Below are positions 9,859-17,895 of a stretch of DNA of 32,124 nt, in pieces (position 1 is the first letter of the stretch; each line of letters starts with the position of its first letter). Source of the stretch: Prochlorococcus sp. AG-409-D09 (lineage in GTDB: Bacteria > Cyanobacteriota > Cyanobacteriia > PCC-6307 > Cyanobiaceae). Below the pieces are notes generated by a model. The model did not search any database. It worked only from the letters and a program-made list of their open reading frames with translations, and was not told where the DNA came from. Made by a program: the position numbers and the translations under genes. The stretch spans positions 1 through 32,124 of the forward strand of contig QCJQ01000014.1 in NCBI GenBank assembly GCA_003215935.1. Reading direction: 5' to 3'.

Positions 9859-12470
9859 AAATTTTCTATAGAAGTAAGTATTTCTTGTTCTTGTTCAGCA
9901 TTAAGTATTCTGCCTTCATTTTCAAAATTAGGAATTTCATTAAAGTTTAGATATCTATAAATTTCTTTTGATATAGGATTTATTTTCTTAGAAGCGATTG
10001 ATAGATATTCTTCTTTGTTAGGAATATGACCTAAAAGAGCACATACTGCTGCAAGTTCTGCACTTCCTAAATAAACTTGTGCTCCTTTACCTAGTCGATT
10101 ATTAAAATTACGAGTACTTGTAGAAAAAACATTTGTATTATCATCTACTCTCGCTTGATTACCCATACATAGAGAACATCCAGGCATTTCCATTCGACAC
10201 CCAGCTTTTTCAAAAATTTCATAATAACCTTCTTTTTTCAAGATTTCTTCATCCATTCGAGTTGGAGGACATATCCAAAGTCTTGTTTTGATTTTTCCTG
10301 CATTTTCTAGAATTTTTGCAGCTGCTCGATAATGACCAATATTTGTCATACAAGAACCTATAAAAACTTCTTGAATATGATTTCCAGCTTCTTTATTTAA
10401 GAGTTTGACATTGTCAGGATCATTTGGGCAGGCAATGATTGGTTCATTTAATTCATTCAGATTAATTTCTATTATTTCTGAATATGTTGCATTATCATCT
10501 GCTTTCAGTAATTGTGGATTTTTGAGCCAGTTTTCCATTTCTATAATTCTTCTACTTAAAGTTCTAGCATCTTTATATCCTCTTCTAATCATGTTTTTTA
10601 ACAAGGCAATATTACTTTTAAGGTATTCACTAATAGTTTCTTTTGATAATTGAATTGTGCAACCTGCACATGATCTTTCTGCACTTGCATCAGTCAATTC
10701 GAAGGCTTGCTCTAGTTTTAAATTAGGTAATCCCTCAATTTCCATAATCTTTCCATTAAAGATATTTATCTTGTTGGATTTTTCTACTGTTAAAAAACCT
10801 TTTTGAATAGCTTTCCATGGAATTGCATTAACAACGTCTCTAAGAGTTATTCCCGATTGCAGTGACCCTTTAAATCTAACTAATACAGATTCAGGCATAT
10901 CAAGAGGCATTGCACCTATTGCTGCTGCAAAAGCTACAACTCCCGATCCTCCAGGAAACGAAATACCTAAAGGAAAGCGTGTATGACTATCCCCTCCTGT
11001 TCCTACGGTATCTGGGAGAAGCATTCTGTTTAGCCAACTATGAATAATGCCATCGCCAGGTCGTAAAGCTACACCACCTCTTTCAGCAAAAAAGTCGGGC
11101 AATTCTTTTTGAGTGACTAGATCTATTGGTTTTGGATATGCAGCTGTATGACAAAAACTTTGCATTACTAAGTCTGCGGAAAAGCCTAGGCATGCAAGTT
11201 CTTTCATTTCATCTCTAGTCATTGGTCCAGTAGTATCTTGACTTCCTACAGTTGTCATAATTGGTTCACAGCTTGTTCCAGGTTTGATCCCTGTTAGCCC
11301 ACATGCTTTCCCGACTATTTTTTGTGCTTGGGTAAATCCATCTTCTAATTTGCTTTTGGGTTTTCCAGCTCTTATAAACAAATTAGAGGACTCTAAATTT
11401 AATTTTTTTCTTACTTTGTCAGTTAGAGCTCTACCTATCATTAAAGGTATTCTTCCACCTGCTTGTATTTCATCAGAAATTGTAATTGGTTTAAGTTCAA
11501 AGGTTGTTAATATTTCCCCACCATTATCTTCGCCTTTTGCTCGTTCAATCGTGCCTTTATATGGATGAATAGTAATTACATCTCCTGTTTGTAATTTACT
11601 TACATCACATTCAATTGGTAATGCTCCAGAGTCCTCTGCTGTATTGAAAAAAATAGGAGCTATTTTTCCGCCTATAATTACGCCACCTCCACGCTTATTT
11701 GGGACATAAGGAATATTTTCTCCTATGTGCCAGAGAACAGAGTTTATTGCTGATTTACGTGAACTTCCTGTTCCTACAACATCTCCTACATAAGCAATAG
11801 GATATCCTTTCTTTTTTAGTTTTGAAATAGTTTTTATTCCGTCAGGATCTCTTGTCTCTAGCATTGCTAGAGCATGTAAAGGGATATCTGGTCTAGTGGT
11901 TGCATGAGTAGCAGGTGAAAGATCATCAGTATTTGTTTCTCCAGCTACTTTGAAGCATGTCACAGTAATTTCTTTTGGTAATTTTTTCTTTGATGTAAAC
12001 CAATCTCCTTTAGCCCAGCTTTCGATTACACCTTTTGCAAATTTATTTTTTTCAGCTAATTCTATGACATCATTTACTGCATCATAAACTAATAAAGTTT
12101 TACTCAACGCTTCTTGTGCACATTTAGCTAAAGCTTCGTTTTTATTTTGAAGTATTTCTAGTAAAGCGCTGACATTGTATCCACCTATCATTGTCCCTAG
12201 TAATTTTGTTGCTTCTAAAGGAGTGATTAAAGGGCTTTTAGATGTACCTTGAGCAATTGCACTTAACCATGTTGCTTTGACATAAGACGCTTGATCGACC
12301 CCAGGTGGAATTCTATTTTTCAGGAGGTTTAATAAAAATTCTTTATTTTCCGTTTCCGGAGGATTCTCTAGCAAATCTGTAAGGGCATTTGTTTGCTTTG
12401 CATCTAAAGGCAGAGGAGGAATGCCTAAGCCTTCTCTCTCTAAGCTGTGCTTGCGGTAGTTACTGAGCAT
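9855..12470 (-). CDS. acnB: Aconitate hydratase B
   Basis: Isomerises citrate to isocitrate via cis-aconitate and carries a [4Fe-4S] cluster. The 871 aa length and domain order (N-terminal HEAT-like helical domain about 1-160, swivel domain with GSSRKSA about 165-385, then the catalytic core) identify AcnB rather than AcnA. Cluster ligands are Cys707 (GSCMTNIGHYRAA), Cys765 and Cys768 (GCSLCMGNQ). In the partial cyanobacterial TCA route it supplies 2-oxoglutarate carbon for ammonium assimilation. ATG start at 12470 with a weak GGA-type site. The ClC gene follows with an ATGA overlap. Divergent from aroF across 151 bp. Confidence 0.97.
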   Translation of the reverse strand: MLSNYRKHSLEREGLGIPPLPLDAKQTNALTDLLENPPETENKEFLLNLLKNRIPPGVDQASYVKATWLSAIAQGTSKSPLITPLEATKLLGTMIGGYNVSALLEILQNKNEALAKCAQEALSKTLLVYDAVNDVIELAEKNKFAKGVIESWAKGDWFTSKKKLPKEITVTCFKVAGETNTDDLSPATHATTRPDIPLHALAMLETRDPDGIKTISKLKKKGYPIAYVGDVVGTGSSRKSAINSVLWHIGENIPYVPNKRGGGVIIGGKIAPIFFNTAEDSGALPIECDVSKLQTGDVITIHPYKGTIERAKGEDNGGEILTTFELKPITISDEIQAGGRIPLMIGRALTDKVRKKLNLESSNLFIRAGKPKSKLEDGFTQAQKIVGKACGLTGIKPGTSCEPIMTTVGSQDTTGPMTRDEMKELACLGFSADLVMQSFCHTAAYPKPIDLVTQKELPDFFAERGGVALRPGDGIIHSWLNRMLLPDTVGTGGDSHTRFPLGISFPGGSGVVAFAAAIGAMPLDMPESVLVRFKGSLQSGITLRDVVNAIPWKAIQKGFLTVEKSNKINIFNGKIMEIEGLPNLKLEQAFELTDASAERSCAGCTIQLSKETISEYLKSNIALLKNMIRRGYKDARTLSRRIIEMENWLKNPQLLKADDNATYSEIIEINLNELNEPIIACPNDPDNVKLLNKEAGNHIQEVFIGSCMTNIGHYRAAAKILENAGKIKTRLWICPPTRMDEEILKKEGYYEIFEKAGCRMEMPGCSLCMGNQARVDDNTNVFSTSTRNFNNRLGKGAQVYLGSAELAAVCALLGHIPNKEEYLSIASKKINPISKEIYRYLNFNEIPNFENEGRILNAEQEQEILTSIENL

Positions 12471-12621
12471 GATTGTCTTTATTCCTTTGAAATTGTTTGA
12501 GGAGCATTACTGTGTTCATTTTTTACAATCTCACGTTGTGTTCATTTAGATTCTGAAATGCAAGTTATTACTGCTGAAAGTTAGTAATCTCTTTAGTCTA
12601 TTTCAGATGAAGACAGGTTAA
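12471..12621. promoter_or_regulatory. acnB/aroF divergent control region with repeats
   Basis: No gene fits in these 151 bp. An exact 11 bp direct repeat TGTGTTCATTT occurs at 12511-12521 and 12537-12547, with starts 26 bp apart, about two and a half helical turns. Closer to aroF, ATTACT (12567-12572) and AGTAAT (12583-12588) form a 6 bp dyad with a 10 nt loop that could sit in the aroF leader. These may be regulator sites or a leader hairpin; no known operator is recognised and no confident -10/-35 pair is assigned. Confidence 0.35.
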
Positions 12622-13695
12622 ATGGCCACCTCATCATATTTTCAGGTTTTTGACAGTACGTCAGATCTTCATGTAGTTGAAACTCGTCCTTTAGTTTCTC
12701 CTCAATCGTTACATCATGAATTACCTATTGATCTAAAGGCTGCAGAGCTTGTTTCTCAAACTAGACAGCGGATTCAATCGATTCTTAAAGGTGATGATCC
12801 TCGAGTTTTGGTTATTGTTGGTCCTTGTTCAGTTCATGATGTTACAGCTGCATTGGAGTATGCAAATTGGTTGCATCCACTTCGTAAGAAATTCAAAGAA
12901 CAATTAGAAATCGTAATGCGTGTTTATTTTGAAAAACCACGGACTACGGTTGGTTGGAAAGGTTTGATAAATGACCCTCATTTAAATAATTCTTATGACA
13001 TCAATTCTGGTTTGAGACGGGCACGTTCTTTATTGCTTGATTTAGCAAGGATTGGTATGCCTTCTGCAACAGAATTATTAGATCCTGTAGTACCTCAATA
13101 TATTGCTGATTTAATTAGTTGGACTGCAATTGGAGCCAGAACTACTGAAAGTCAGACTCATAGAGAAATGGCTTCAGGTTTATCTATGCCTGTTGGCTAT
13201 AAAAATGGAACTGATGGGACAGCAACTATTGCTATTAATGCGATGCAAGCTGCGGCTAGACCTCATCATTTTTTAGGGATTAATCAAGAGGGACATGCTT
13301 CAATTGTTAGTACAACTGGTAATCCAGATGGGCATCTCGTTTTAAGAGGAGGGAAGAGTGGAACTAATTATCATTTAGAAGCCATTAATGAAGTAGTTGA
13401 AGAACTTACTTTGGCGGGGATGTCTCCTCGAGTAATGGTTGATTGTAGTCATGCCAATTCTAATAAAGATTTTCGTCGTCAATCTGAGGTTTTAAGAGTA
13501 ATTGCTCAGCAACTTAAAGCAGGCTCCAAAAATGTAATGGGAATTATGATTGAAAGTCATATAAAAGAAGGGAACCAAAAACTTACCTCTGATTTATCTA
13601 AACTTGTTTATGGTCAAAGTATTACTGATGCTTGCATTAATTTGCAAACAACTGAGCAATTGCTTGAGGAATTATCTTTTGCTGTGTCAGCTTAA
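12622..13695 (+). CDS. aroF: DAHP synthase, class I (AroF/AroG type)
   Basis: Condenses phosphoenolpyruvate with erythrose 4-phosphate, the entry step to the shikimate pathway. The 357 aa protein shows GPCSVHD with metal-binding Cys69, FEKPRTTVGWKG with Lys105 (and Arg100 before it), GARTTESQTHREMASGLS with Arg173, and VDCSHANSNKDFRRQ near the C-terminus. Segments such as LSMPVGYKNGTDG and GNPDGHLVLRGGK look closer to the Tyr-sensitive AroF than to the Phe-sensitive AroG of E. coli. Feedback specificity is an inference. ATG start at 12622 with only a short AGG upstream. The stop is 7 bp from the convergent phytol-kinase-like gene. Confidence 0.95.
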   Translation: MATSSYFQVFDSTSDLHVVETRPLVSPQSLHHELPIDLKAAELVSQTRQRIQSILKGDDPRVLVIVGPCSVHDVTAALEYANWLHPLRKKFKEQLEIVMRVYFEKPRTTVGWKGLINDPHLNNSYDINSGLRRARSLLLDLARIGMPSATELLDPVVPQYIADLISWTAIGARTTESQTHREMASGLSMPVGYKNGTDGTATIAINAMQAAARPHHFLGINQEGHASIVSTTGNPDGHLVLRGGKSGTNYHLEAINEVVEELTLAGMSPRVMVDCSHANSNKDFRRQSEVLRVIAQQLKAGSKNVMGIMIESHIKEGNQKLTSDLSKLVYGQSITDACINLQTTEQLLEELSFAVSA

Positions 13696-13697
13696 TT

Positions 13698-13722
13698 TAT
13701 TTTTAACTTCCTATTAAAAATA
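13698..13722. terminator. 9 bp inverted repeat between convergent aroF and phytol-kinase-like gene
   Basis: TATTTTTAA (13698-13706) and TTAAAAATA (13714-13722) are perfect reverse complements with a 7 nt loop. The repeat overlaps the phytol-kinase-like stop (13703-13705) and starts just after the aroF stop. The A/T-only arms give a U-rich strand in either transcript, so a compact bidirectional terminator is plausible, although an all-A/T stem is weak. Confidence 0.4.
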
Positions 13723-14356
13723 CCCATATTGTTGATATACCAACAGGTACTGTTATATTATCAATACCCCAAGGACTGAATTGTTCTAGAATTATAGCTG
13801 AAATTGTTAAAACTATAATTTTAGAAACTTCTAAATTGATCCCACTTGCTAAACAGATACTTGTTAAAGTAATACTTACTATTATTGCCATAGCTAGCGT
13901 TCCTGCTATTGATTTTGTTTGACCTAATAGTTTCCATTTTGGAGAGTATATTTGAGGACCTATTAACCCTGCAGCACCATCTCCAAATGCCATTGATAGT
14001 ATTCCAGCTGTTACACCTCCTTCATATTTAGGCCAATACAACATTAGTAAGATTGTGATACTTGCTCCATATAAAATTGTTCCAATACTTTTTCTCTCTA
14101 CATCTTCAATTGCTGGAATTAAATTTATTTTATAATTAATTAAGAGTCCAATTGTGATAAAAAGTGCGATTGGTATTGCTATTCCAGCAGGAATATGTAA
14201 CCACCAACCGATTGCAATAACAGGTCCTATACCGATATGCACTATTTTTCGACTCAGTTCTTTTTTTTCTGGAAATTTTCGCCTACAAAAAATAGCTGTT
14301 AGCAAAACAGTTGATATCCATCCAATAATTAGAAAAATTGATTGAATTAGAAACAA
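13703..14356 (-). CDS. Phytol/dolichol kinase-family membrane protein
   Basis: A 217 aa protein of about six or seven membrane helices. RKIVHIGIGPVIAIGW (about 36-51), ERKSIGTILYG, MAFGDGAAGLIG and KSIAGTLAM match the CTP-dependent polyprenol kinase family that includes plant VTE5 and cyanobacterial phytol kinase. Such enzymes phosphorylate phytol released from chlorophyll, feeding tocopherol or chlorophyll side-chain recycling. The DG pair in the FGDGAAGL motif is conserved for the CTP site. It begins 4 bp after the sigma-factor stop and is almost certainly co-transcribed with it. Whether the substrate is phytol or another polyprenol cannot be read from the sequence. Confidence 0.78.
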   Translation of the reverse strand: MFLIQSIFLIIGWISTVLLTAIFCRRKFPEKKELSRKIVHIGIGPVIAIGWWLHIPAGIAIPIALFITIGLLINYKINLIPAIEDVERKSIGTILYGASITILLMLYWPKYEGGVTAGILSMAFGDGAAGLIGPQIYSPKWKLLGQTKSIAGTLAMAIIVSITLTSICLASGINLEVSKIIVLTISAIILEQFSPWGIDNITVPVGISTIWVFLIGS

Positions 14357-14360
14357 GGGT

Positions 14361-15560
14361 TTAAGCAGCTTCTTGATGTTGTGTCATGATTCTCATTTTT
14401 TGAATCGCTTTAGCTTCTAATTGTCTAACTCTTTCTCTGGAAACACCTATTTGTCTACCAATTTCTGCCAGCGTGTGTTCATCGGTACTAGCGAGTCCAA
14501 ATCTTAGATGCATTATTTTTTGTTCTCGTTCATTGAGTTGAGATAGCCAACCTCCTAAATGCTCTTTTTGAATATTTCTATCCATTCCTTCCATAGGTTC
14601 TTCACAATTTGGATCTGGAATCAATTCTCCTAATGTGCTGCGATCTTCTTCTCCTCTTGCATGTGCATCTAGAGATGCGCATGGTGCACTTTGCGAGATT
14701 AAAGATTCTAAATCATCTGTTTCAATTCCCATTTTTTCTGCTAATTCACTTCTATTTGGTTGGCGTCCTAATTCATGAGATAACTCTCTTGTTACTCTAC
14801 GCATTTTAGAAAGTTTTTCACTTATATGAATAGGCAAACGTATAGTTCGAGCAGAATTATCTATTGCTCTTGTCATCCCTTGTCTAATCCACCAATAAGC
14901 ATAGGTTGAAAATTTATATCCCATTGCTGGATCAAATTTGTCTACAGCTCTTTCAAGTCCAATTGCACCTTCTTGAATCAAATCAAGTAGCTCTAATCCT
15001 TGATTTTGATATTTTTTTGCAACACTAACAACTAATCTAAGGTTTGCATCCATCATTCTGTCTCGAGATCTTTTTGCATGTAAGAGCTGCCTTCTTTCTT
15101 TTGTAGGTAACTGTTCTTTGGCTTTTTCAAACAAGTATTTTAGGTTTTTTGCTATTTCTCTATTAGTAACAGAAAAATTTTCCTTTCCTGAAAAATTACT
15201 TTTTGCTAGATCTTGCTTTGCATCCTTTAAAGCAGAATTTGATTCATGTGTTATTTGCTTTTCTTCGATTACTTCGCTTAAAAGGAATTCTTCTTCGTTG
15301 TCTTTAGCAACTTTTTCTAAAATAGATTTCATGTTTTTTACATGTTTAGCAAGCTCGATTTCTTCTGCAGCTGTTAACAAAGGAATGCGACCTATTTCTG
15401 ATAGGTATTGACCTATTCCATCTGAATGAGATCGTTTACTCCTTCTAATGGACCGCCTACTTTTAGTTTGTGCTCCTTGAGAGCTTGTTATTGATGGCAG
15501 CACTGGACCTTCTGAATGAATATCAGAAGAGTTCTGTGCAGATTCCAGAGGGATCCCCAT
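14361..15560 (-). CDS. RNA polymerase sigma factor, sigma-70 group 2
   Basis: RpoD-like sigma subunit. A short Ser/Arg-rich N-terminus is followed by region 1.2 (IGQYLSEIGRIPLLTAAEE, about 50-68). A charged spacer of about 70 residues precedes region 2 (NLRLVVSVAKKYQNQGLELL; the -10-binding segment YKFSTYAYWWIRQGMTRAI). Region 3 includes SLDAHARGEEDRSTLGELI. Region 4 has an ERVRQLEAKAIQKMRI helix-turn-helix. It lacks the long region 1.1 of a primary sigma, so it is a group 2 alternative sigma, which in marine cyanobacteria help govern light and nutrient responses. The frame can begin at GTG 15563, but ATG 15560 sits 8 nt after AGGAGG and is preferred (399 aa). The phytol-kinase-like gene follows after 4 bp. 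Confidence 0.92.
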   Translation of the reverse strand: MGIPLESAQNSSDIHSEGPVLPSITSSQGAQTKSRRSIRRSKRSHSDGIGQYLSEIGRIPLLTAAEEIELAKHVKNMKSILEKVAKDNEEEFLLSEVIEEKQITHESNSALKDAKQDLAKSNFSGKENFSVTNREIAKNLKYLFEKAKEQLPTKERRQLLHAKRSRDRMMDANLRLVVSVAKKYQNQGLELLDLIQEGAIGLERAVDKFDPAMGYKFSTYAYWWIRQGMTRAIDNSARTIRLPIHISEKLSKMRRVTRELSHELGRQPNRSELAEKMGIETDDLESLISQSAPCASLDAHARGEEDRSTLGELIPDPNCEEPMEGMDRNIQKEHLGGWLSQLNEREQKIMHLRFGLASTDEHTLAEIGRQIGVSRERVRQLEAKAIQKMRIMTQHQEAA

Positions 15561-15568
15561 CACCCTGG

Positions 15569-15574
15569 CCTCCT
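15569..15574 (-). promoter_or_regulatory. Shine-Dalgarno of the sigma-factor gene
   Basis: Read on the minus strand, AGGAGG ends 8 nt before ATG 15560 and 5 nt before GTG 15563, which favours the ATG. One of very few canonical ribosome-binding sites in the window. Confidence 0.7.
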
Positions 15575-15727
15575 AAAATTAGATTTAGTTTGAAGTTAGC
15601 ACTTATAATGGAGACTTGAGTAAATGAAATGAAAATTGTTTGAAATCCTATGAAAAAATCTTGATTTATTTTTATTTCATTTGAATCGGTATATATACTG
15701 AGGATTCCTTATAAATGATTATTTTAT
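15575..15727 (-). promoter_or_regulatory. Upstream region of the sigma-factor gene
   Basis: The gap between the ppk stop and the sigma-factor start is AT-rich and holds no open frame. On the minus strand several TATA-like stretches are present (TATATATA about 45 bp from the ppk end; ATTATAAG about 45 bp before the start). An independent promoter is likely, but the exact hexamers cannot be assigned by eye. Confidence 0.3.
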
Positions 15728-17860
15728 TTAATTGTTTATGGGTTTATTGATTTTTGTTTTTAAATTTTCTATTAATTCATCTTGAATATAAAGTTCTTCA
15801 TCATTTGTTTTCTTTAATTTCTTGAAAGAACCAGTATTTTGCATTTCCCAGGTTCCATATTTATGATTTAACAAATGGTCAAATAATTTTTTTACTTCTA
15901 GTTTAAGTTCTTTATCTTCTATAGGTGTTACAGCTTCTACTCTTCTATCAAGATTTCTTCTCATTAAATCTGCACTTCCTATAAAGATCTCTGGATTATC
16001 ATTATTTGAAAACCAGAAGATGCGAGAATGTTCTAGAAATCTTCCAATTATACTGATCACCTTAATATTTTCACTGAGATTAGCTTTCCCTGGGATTAGA
16101 CAACACATTCCTCTTACTATTAATTCAATCTTTACTCCAAATTGAGAGGCTTTATAAAGTAGTTTAATAATATCAGGATCAACTAAAGAGTTCATTTTTG
16201 CTTTTATATTTGCGGGTAATCCTTTTTTTGCAAATTCAATTTCGCGCAAAATTAAATTCTCAATACCAGTTCTAAGTGAAAAAGGAGCAACAAGTAATTT
16301 TCTATAATTTTGTTGCTTTGAGAAACCTGAAAGATAATTGAATAATTCTATTAGATCTTTACCTATTTCAGGCTGTGCACTAAGTATACCTAGATCAGTA
16401 TAGAGTTTTGAAGTTTTTGAATTATAATTTCCAGTCCCGATATGAAAATATGTTCTTACCCCATGTTTTTCTTTTCTTACTATTAATGTGATTTTAGTGT
16501 GAGTTTTTAAACCAACAACACCATATACAACATGGACTCCAGATTGTTCTAATTGCTTTGCCCATTGAATATTATTATCTTCATCAAATCTGGCTTTAAG
16601 CTCTACAAGTGCCATTACTTGCTTTCCATTTTCTGTCGCTTTGATTAAAGATTCAATAATAGGCGAATCTTTAGAAATTCTATATAAAGTCATTTTTATT
16701 CCCATTACTTGAGGATCTTCCGCTGCTTGATTTATAAACTCTTCTATAGATGTAGAAAAAAGATCATAAGGGTGGTGTAAAAGAATATCATTTTTTCTAA
16801 TGACATTGAACATATCTGTGAATTCTTCTTTTTTAATTGAACCATCTTCTATAAGCCCTTTTTGACAGTTTTTGAGCAGTAAATGTGTTCCTCCATTGTG
16901 CTTTTTATATTTTAAATTTGGAAGATCTATTTCCCCTAATGTGAATAGTTCATCCAATGCTAATAAACCATTCACTTGATATAGATCTTCTTCTTTTACC
17001 TTCATTCCATTCATTAGTAATTCAAGTATTTCATTTGGTATTTCTTTAGAGACTTCAAGCCTTACTACTTCACCTCCCCTCCTTCGTTTTCTTAAGCCTT
17101 CTTCTAACGCACTCATAAGATCATCTGCTTCTATATCTCTTAGTTCTAGATCAGCATCTCTTGTGACTCGGAATAGTGAATATTTTTTTATTTTCATTCC
17201 AGGAAAGAGTAAGTTTAAATTGGCAGCAATAATTTCTTCAATCGGAATAGCTATATGTATAGTTGAATCTTTTCCTAACTCAATAGGTATTTTGATAAAT
17301 CTGCTTATTATTTTTTGAGGTATTTTAACTCTTGCAAATTGTTCTTTTTTGCTATCATTATCATATATTATAGCCGCTAAATTTAGACTTAAATTACTAA
17401 CAAAGGGAAATGGATGAGATGGGTCTACTCCTAGAGGTGTTAAAATTGGGAAAATAGTATTTTGAAAGTAATTATTAATCCATGTTCTTTGACGATTATT
17501 TAATTCTTGGTAATTTAAAATGTAAATATTTTCTTTTCTTAGACATTGATTTAAAAGATTGATGCCTTTTTTTTCTTGTTCTTTTAATAATGGGAGTAAA
17601 TTAGATCTGATTTCTTTCAACTGTTCTTTTGGTGTTAATCCATCTTCACTTATCTTTGTGACTCCTGCCTCGACTTGTGATTTTAGTGAAGCAACTCTAA
17701 CCATAAAGAATTCATCTAAATTGTTCCTAAAAATTGCATTAAACTTGGCTTTTTCAAGCAAAGGAGTGTCAGGGTCTAAAGCTAATTCTAAAACTCTTTT
17801 ATTAAAATTAATCCAACTTAGTTCTCGATTAATATAATTATTTTCATTTTTTTTTGACAT
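15728..17860 (-). CDS. ppk: Polyphosphate kinase 1
   Basis: Reversibly polymerises ATP gamma-phosphate into polyphosphate. The 710 aa protein has the N-terminal INRELSWINFNKRVLELA domain, NLDEFFMVRVASLK, the head domain, and HHPYDLFSTSIEEFI at the start of the first catalytic domain. The autophosphorylated His is His473 in FHIGTGNYNSKTSKLYTD. A second catalytic domain with IFIGSADLMRRNLDRRVE follows, and the Arg/His pattern fits the phospholipase-D-like fold. The C-terminus is lysine/asparagine-rich and extended slightly. It starts at ATG 17860, 35 bp after the MFS gene; 164 bp separate it from the downstream sigma factor. Confidence 0.97.
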   Translation of the reverse strand: MSKKNENNYINRELSWINFNKRVLELALDPDTPLLEKAKFNAIFRNNLDEFFMVRVASLKSQVEAGVTKISEDGLTPKEQLKEIRSNLLPLLKEQEKKGINLLNQCLRKENIYILNYQELNNRQRTWINNYFQNTIFPILTPLGVDPSHPFPFVSNLSLNLAAIIYDNDSKKEQFARVKIPQKIISRFIKIPIELGKDSTIHIAIPIEEIIAANLNLLFPGMKIKKYSLFRVTRDADLELRDIEADDLMSALEEGLRKRRRGGEVVRLEVSKEIPNEILELLMNGMKVKEEDLYQVNGLLALDELFTLGEIDLPNLKYKKHNGGTHLLLKNCQKGLIEDGSIKKEEFTDMFNVIRKNDILLHHPYDLFSTSIEEFINQAAEDPQVMGIKMTLYRISKDSPIIESLIKATENGKQVMALVELKARFDEDNNIQWAKQLEQSGVHVVYGVVGLKTHTKITLIVRKEKHGVRTYFHIGTGNYNSKTSKLYTDLGILSAQPEIGKDLIELFNYLSGFSKQQNYRKLLVAPFSLRTGIENLILREIEFAKKGLPANIKAKMNSLVDPDIIKLLYKASQFGVKIELIVRGMCCLIPGKANLSENIKVISIIGRFLEHSRIFWFSNNDNPEIFIGSADLMRRNLDRRVEAVTPIEDKELKLEVKKLFDHLLNHKYGTWEMQNTGSFKKLKKTNDEELYIQDELIENLKTKINKPINN

Positions 17861-17895
17861 TATATTTTGATGCTGGTGTTTAAAAAGTAATAAAT

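Noticed and set aside
12471-12621. A possible tRNA or small RNA in the acnB/aroF gap.
   Set aside because: No cloverleaf arms, T-loop sequence or matching stems of tRNA size could be traced.
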